From: Acidobacterium sp.
GTDB taxonomy: Bacteria > Acidobacteriota > Terriglobia > Terriglobales > Acidobacteriaceae
NCBI GenBank assembly: GCA_003152595.1
Contig: PMAM01000281.1
Span: 2,902 to 8,875 of the forward strand
Reading direction: 5' to 3'
DNA length: 5,974 bases
Below are positions 5,562-5,974 of the stretch, piece by piece (within the stretch, counting starts at the first letter, position 1; each line of letters opens with the position of its first letter). The notes under the pieces are model-generated. The model ran no database searches. It was not told the DNA's origin and saw only the letters and a list, made by a program, of their open reading frames with translations. Made by a program: the position numbers and the translations under genes.

Positions 5562-5974
5562 ATGAACGTACTCACGACAACCGTTGCCGCTGAGGAATTT
5601 TGTCGCGTGCGGAGCCAGAGCCTGGCGCTCTGCGCGCCGCTGACGGCAGAGGACATGATGGTGCAGTCGTGCGCGGACGCGAGCCCCGCGAAATGGCACC
5701 TGGCGCACACGACCTGGTTTTTCGAGACGTTTGTGCTGCGGGAGTTCGTGCCTGGCTACAAGCCGTTTCACAAAGATTTCATCTGGCTGTTCAACAGCTA
5801 TTACAACGCCGTGTCGGAGCAGCCGGAGAAGAAGCTGCGTTCGTCGTTCTCGCGGCCGGCGGCGGAGGAGATTCTGGCGTACCGGCACCATGTGGACGGG
5901 GCGATGGAAGATTTTGCGGCGGGTGAGATTCCGGAGGATGCGCGGGAACGAATCGTGCTGGGGCTGAATCACGA
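5562..5974 (+). CDS. egtB: EgtB-type ergothioneine sulfoxide synthase, N-terminal DinB part (3' end outside window)
   Basis: Only 137 codons are present; a full EgtB is usually a little over 400 residues. The visible part is the DinB-like helical domain. The signature SPAKWHLAHTTWFFETFVL (41-59) contains H49, the position of the first iron ligand in this family. The block HKDFIWLFNSYYNAV (70-84) is typical of EgtB. The last complete codon is H137 in GLNH, the start of the HxxxH pair that supplies the other two iron ligands. The missing C-terminal part should be the FGE-sulfatase/lectin-like domain. EgtB is a cytosolic non-haem Fe(II) enzyme that uses O2 to join a thiol (cysteine or gamma-glutamylcysteine) to trimethylhistidine (hercynine). 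The donor and the alternative of a selenoneine synthase (SenA) cannot be settled from this half. AAGGA (5550-5554) lies 7 nt before the ATG and supports the start. Confidence 0.88.
   Translation, partial: MNVLTTTVAAEEFCRVRSQSLALCAPLTAEDMMVQSCADASPAKWHLAHTTWFFETFVLREFVPGYKPFHKDFIWLFNSYYNAVSEQPEKKLRSSFSRPAAEEILAYRHHVDGAMEDFAAGEIPEDARERIVLGLNH

Noticed and set aside
5187..5972. Minus-strand 261-codon open frame antisense to egtB
   Set aside because: It overlaps the well-supported EgtB coding sequence and the divergent promoter region; its Arg/His-rich composition is typical of a shadow frame.

Overview
The window looks like a stretch of an Acidobacteriota (Terriglobia-type) chromosome. The evidence is protein style only: a large Oar-like outer-membrane receptor with an N-terminal carboxypeptidase-regulatory-like domain, a secreted VWA protein of the acidobacterial 'VWFA-related' kind, and a secreted DUF5666-like protein, all GC-rich. 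No rRNA, tRNA, CRISPR array, transposase or phage gene is visible.

Layout from right to left on the minus strand: a secreted protein with two DUF5666-like repeats (4484-5272) is followed after 6 nt by a 1165-residue TonB-dependent-receptor-like protein (980-4477), almost certainly one operon. A 338-nt gene-poor gap (642-979) follows. It contains a stem-loop, a strong inverted repeat (705-730 / 892-917) and a hairpin at the next gene's start. The 5' part of a VWA-domain protein gene (1-641) then runs off the left edge. Its frame is open all the way back to an ATG at 977, so its true start is ambiguous; I prefer the GTG at 641, which begins a clean signal peptide.

On the plus strand at the right edge, the first 137 codons of an EgtB-type sulfoxide synthase gene (5562 to the end) are present. 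It is read divergently from the DUF5666/receptor operon across a 289-nt spacer (5273-5561). The spacer holds a perfect 7-bp inverted repeat (5515-5539) just ahead of the egtB ribosome binding site and a possible -10 box for the opposite operon.

Functionally the three minus-strand products are all predicted to be exported (outer membrane or periplasm/surface). The plus-strand product is a cytosolic enzyme that makes a thiol antioxidant, and I see no functional link between the two sides. I do not see a clearly new system. The least explained pieces are the inverted-repeat gap at 642-979 and the unusual glycine-rich insert in the receptor.
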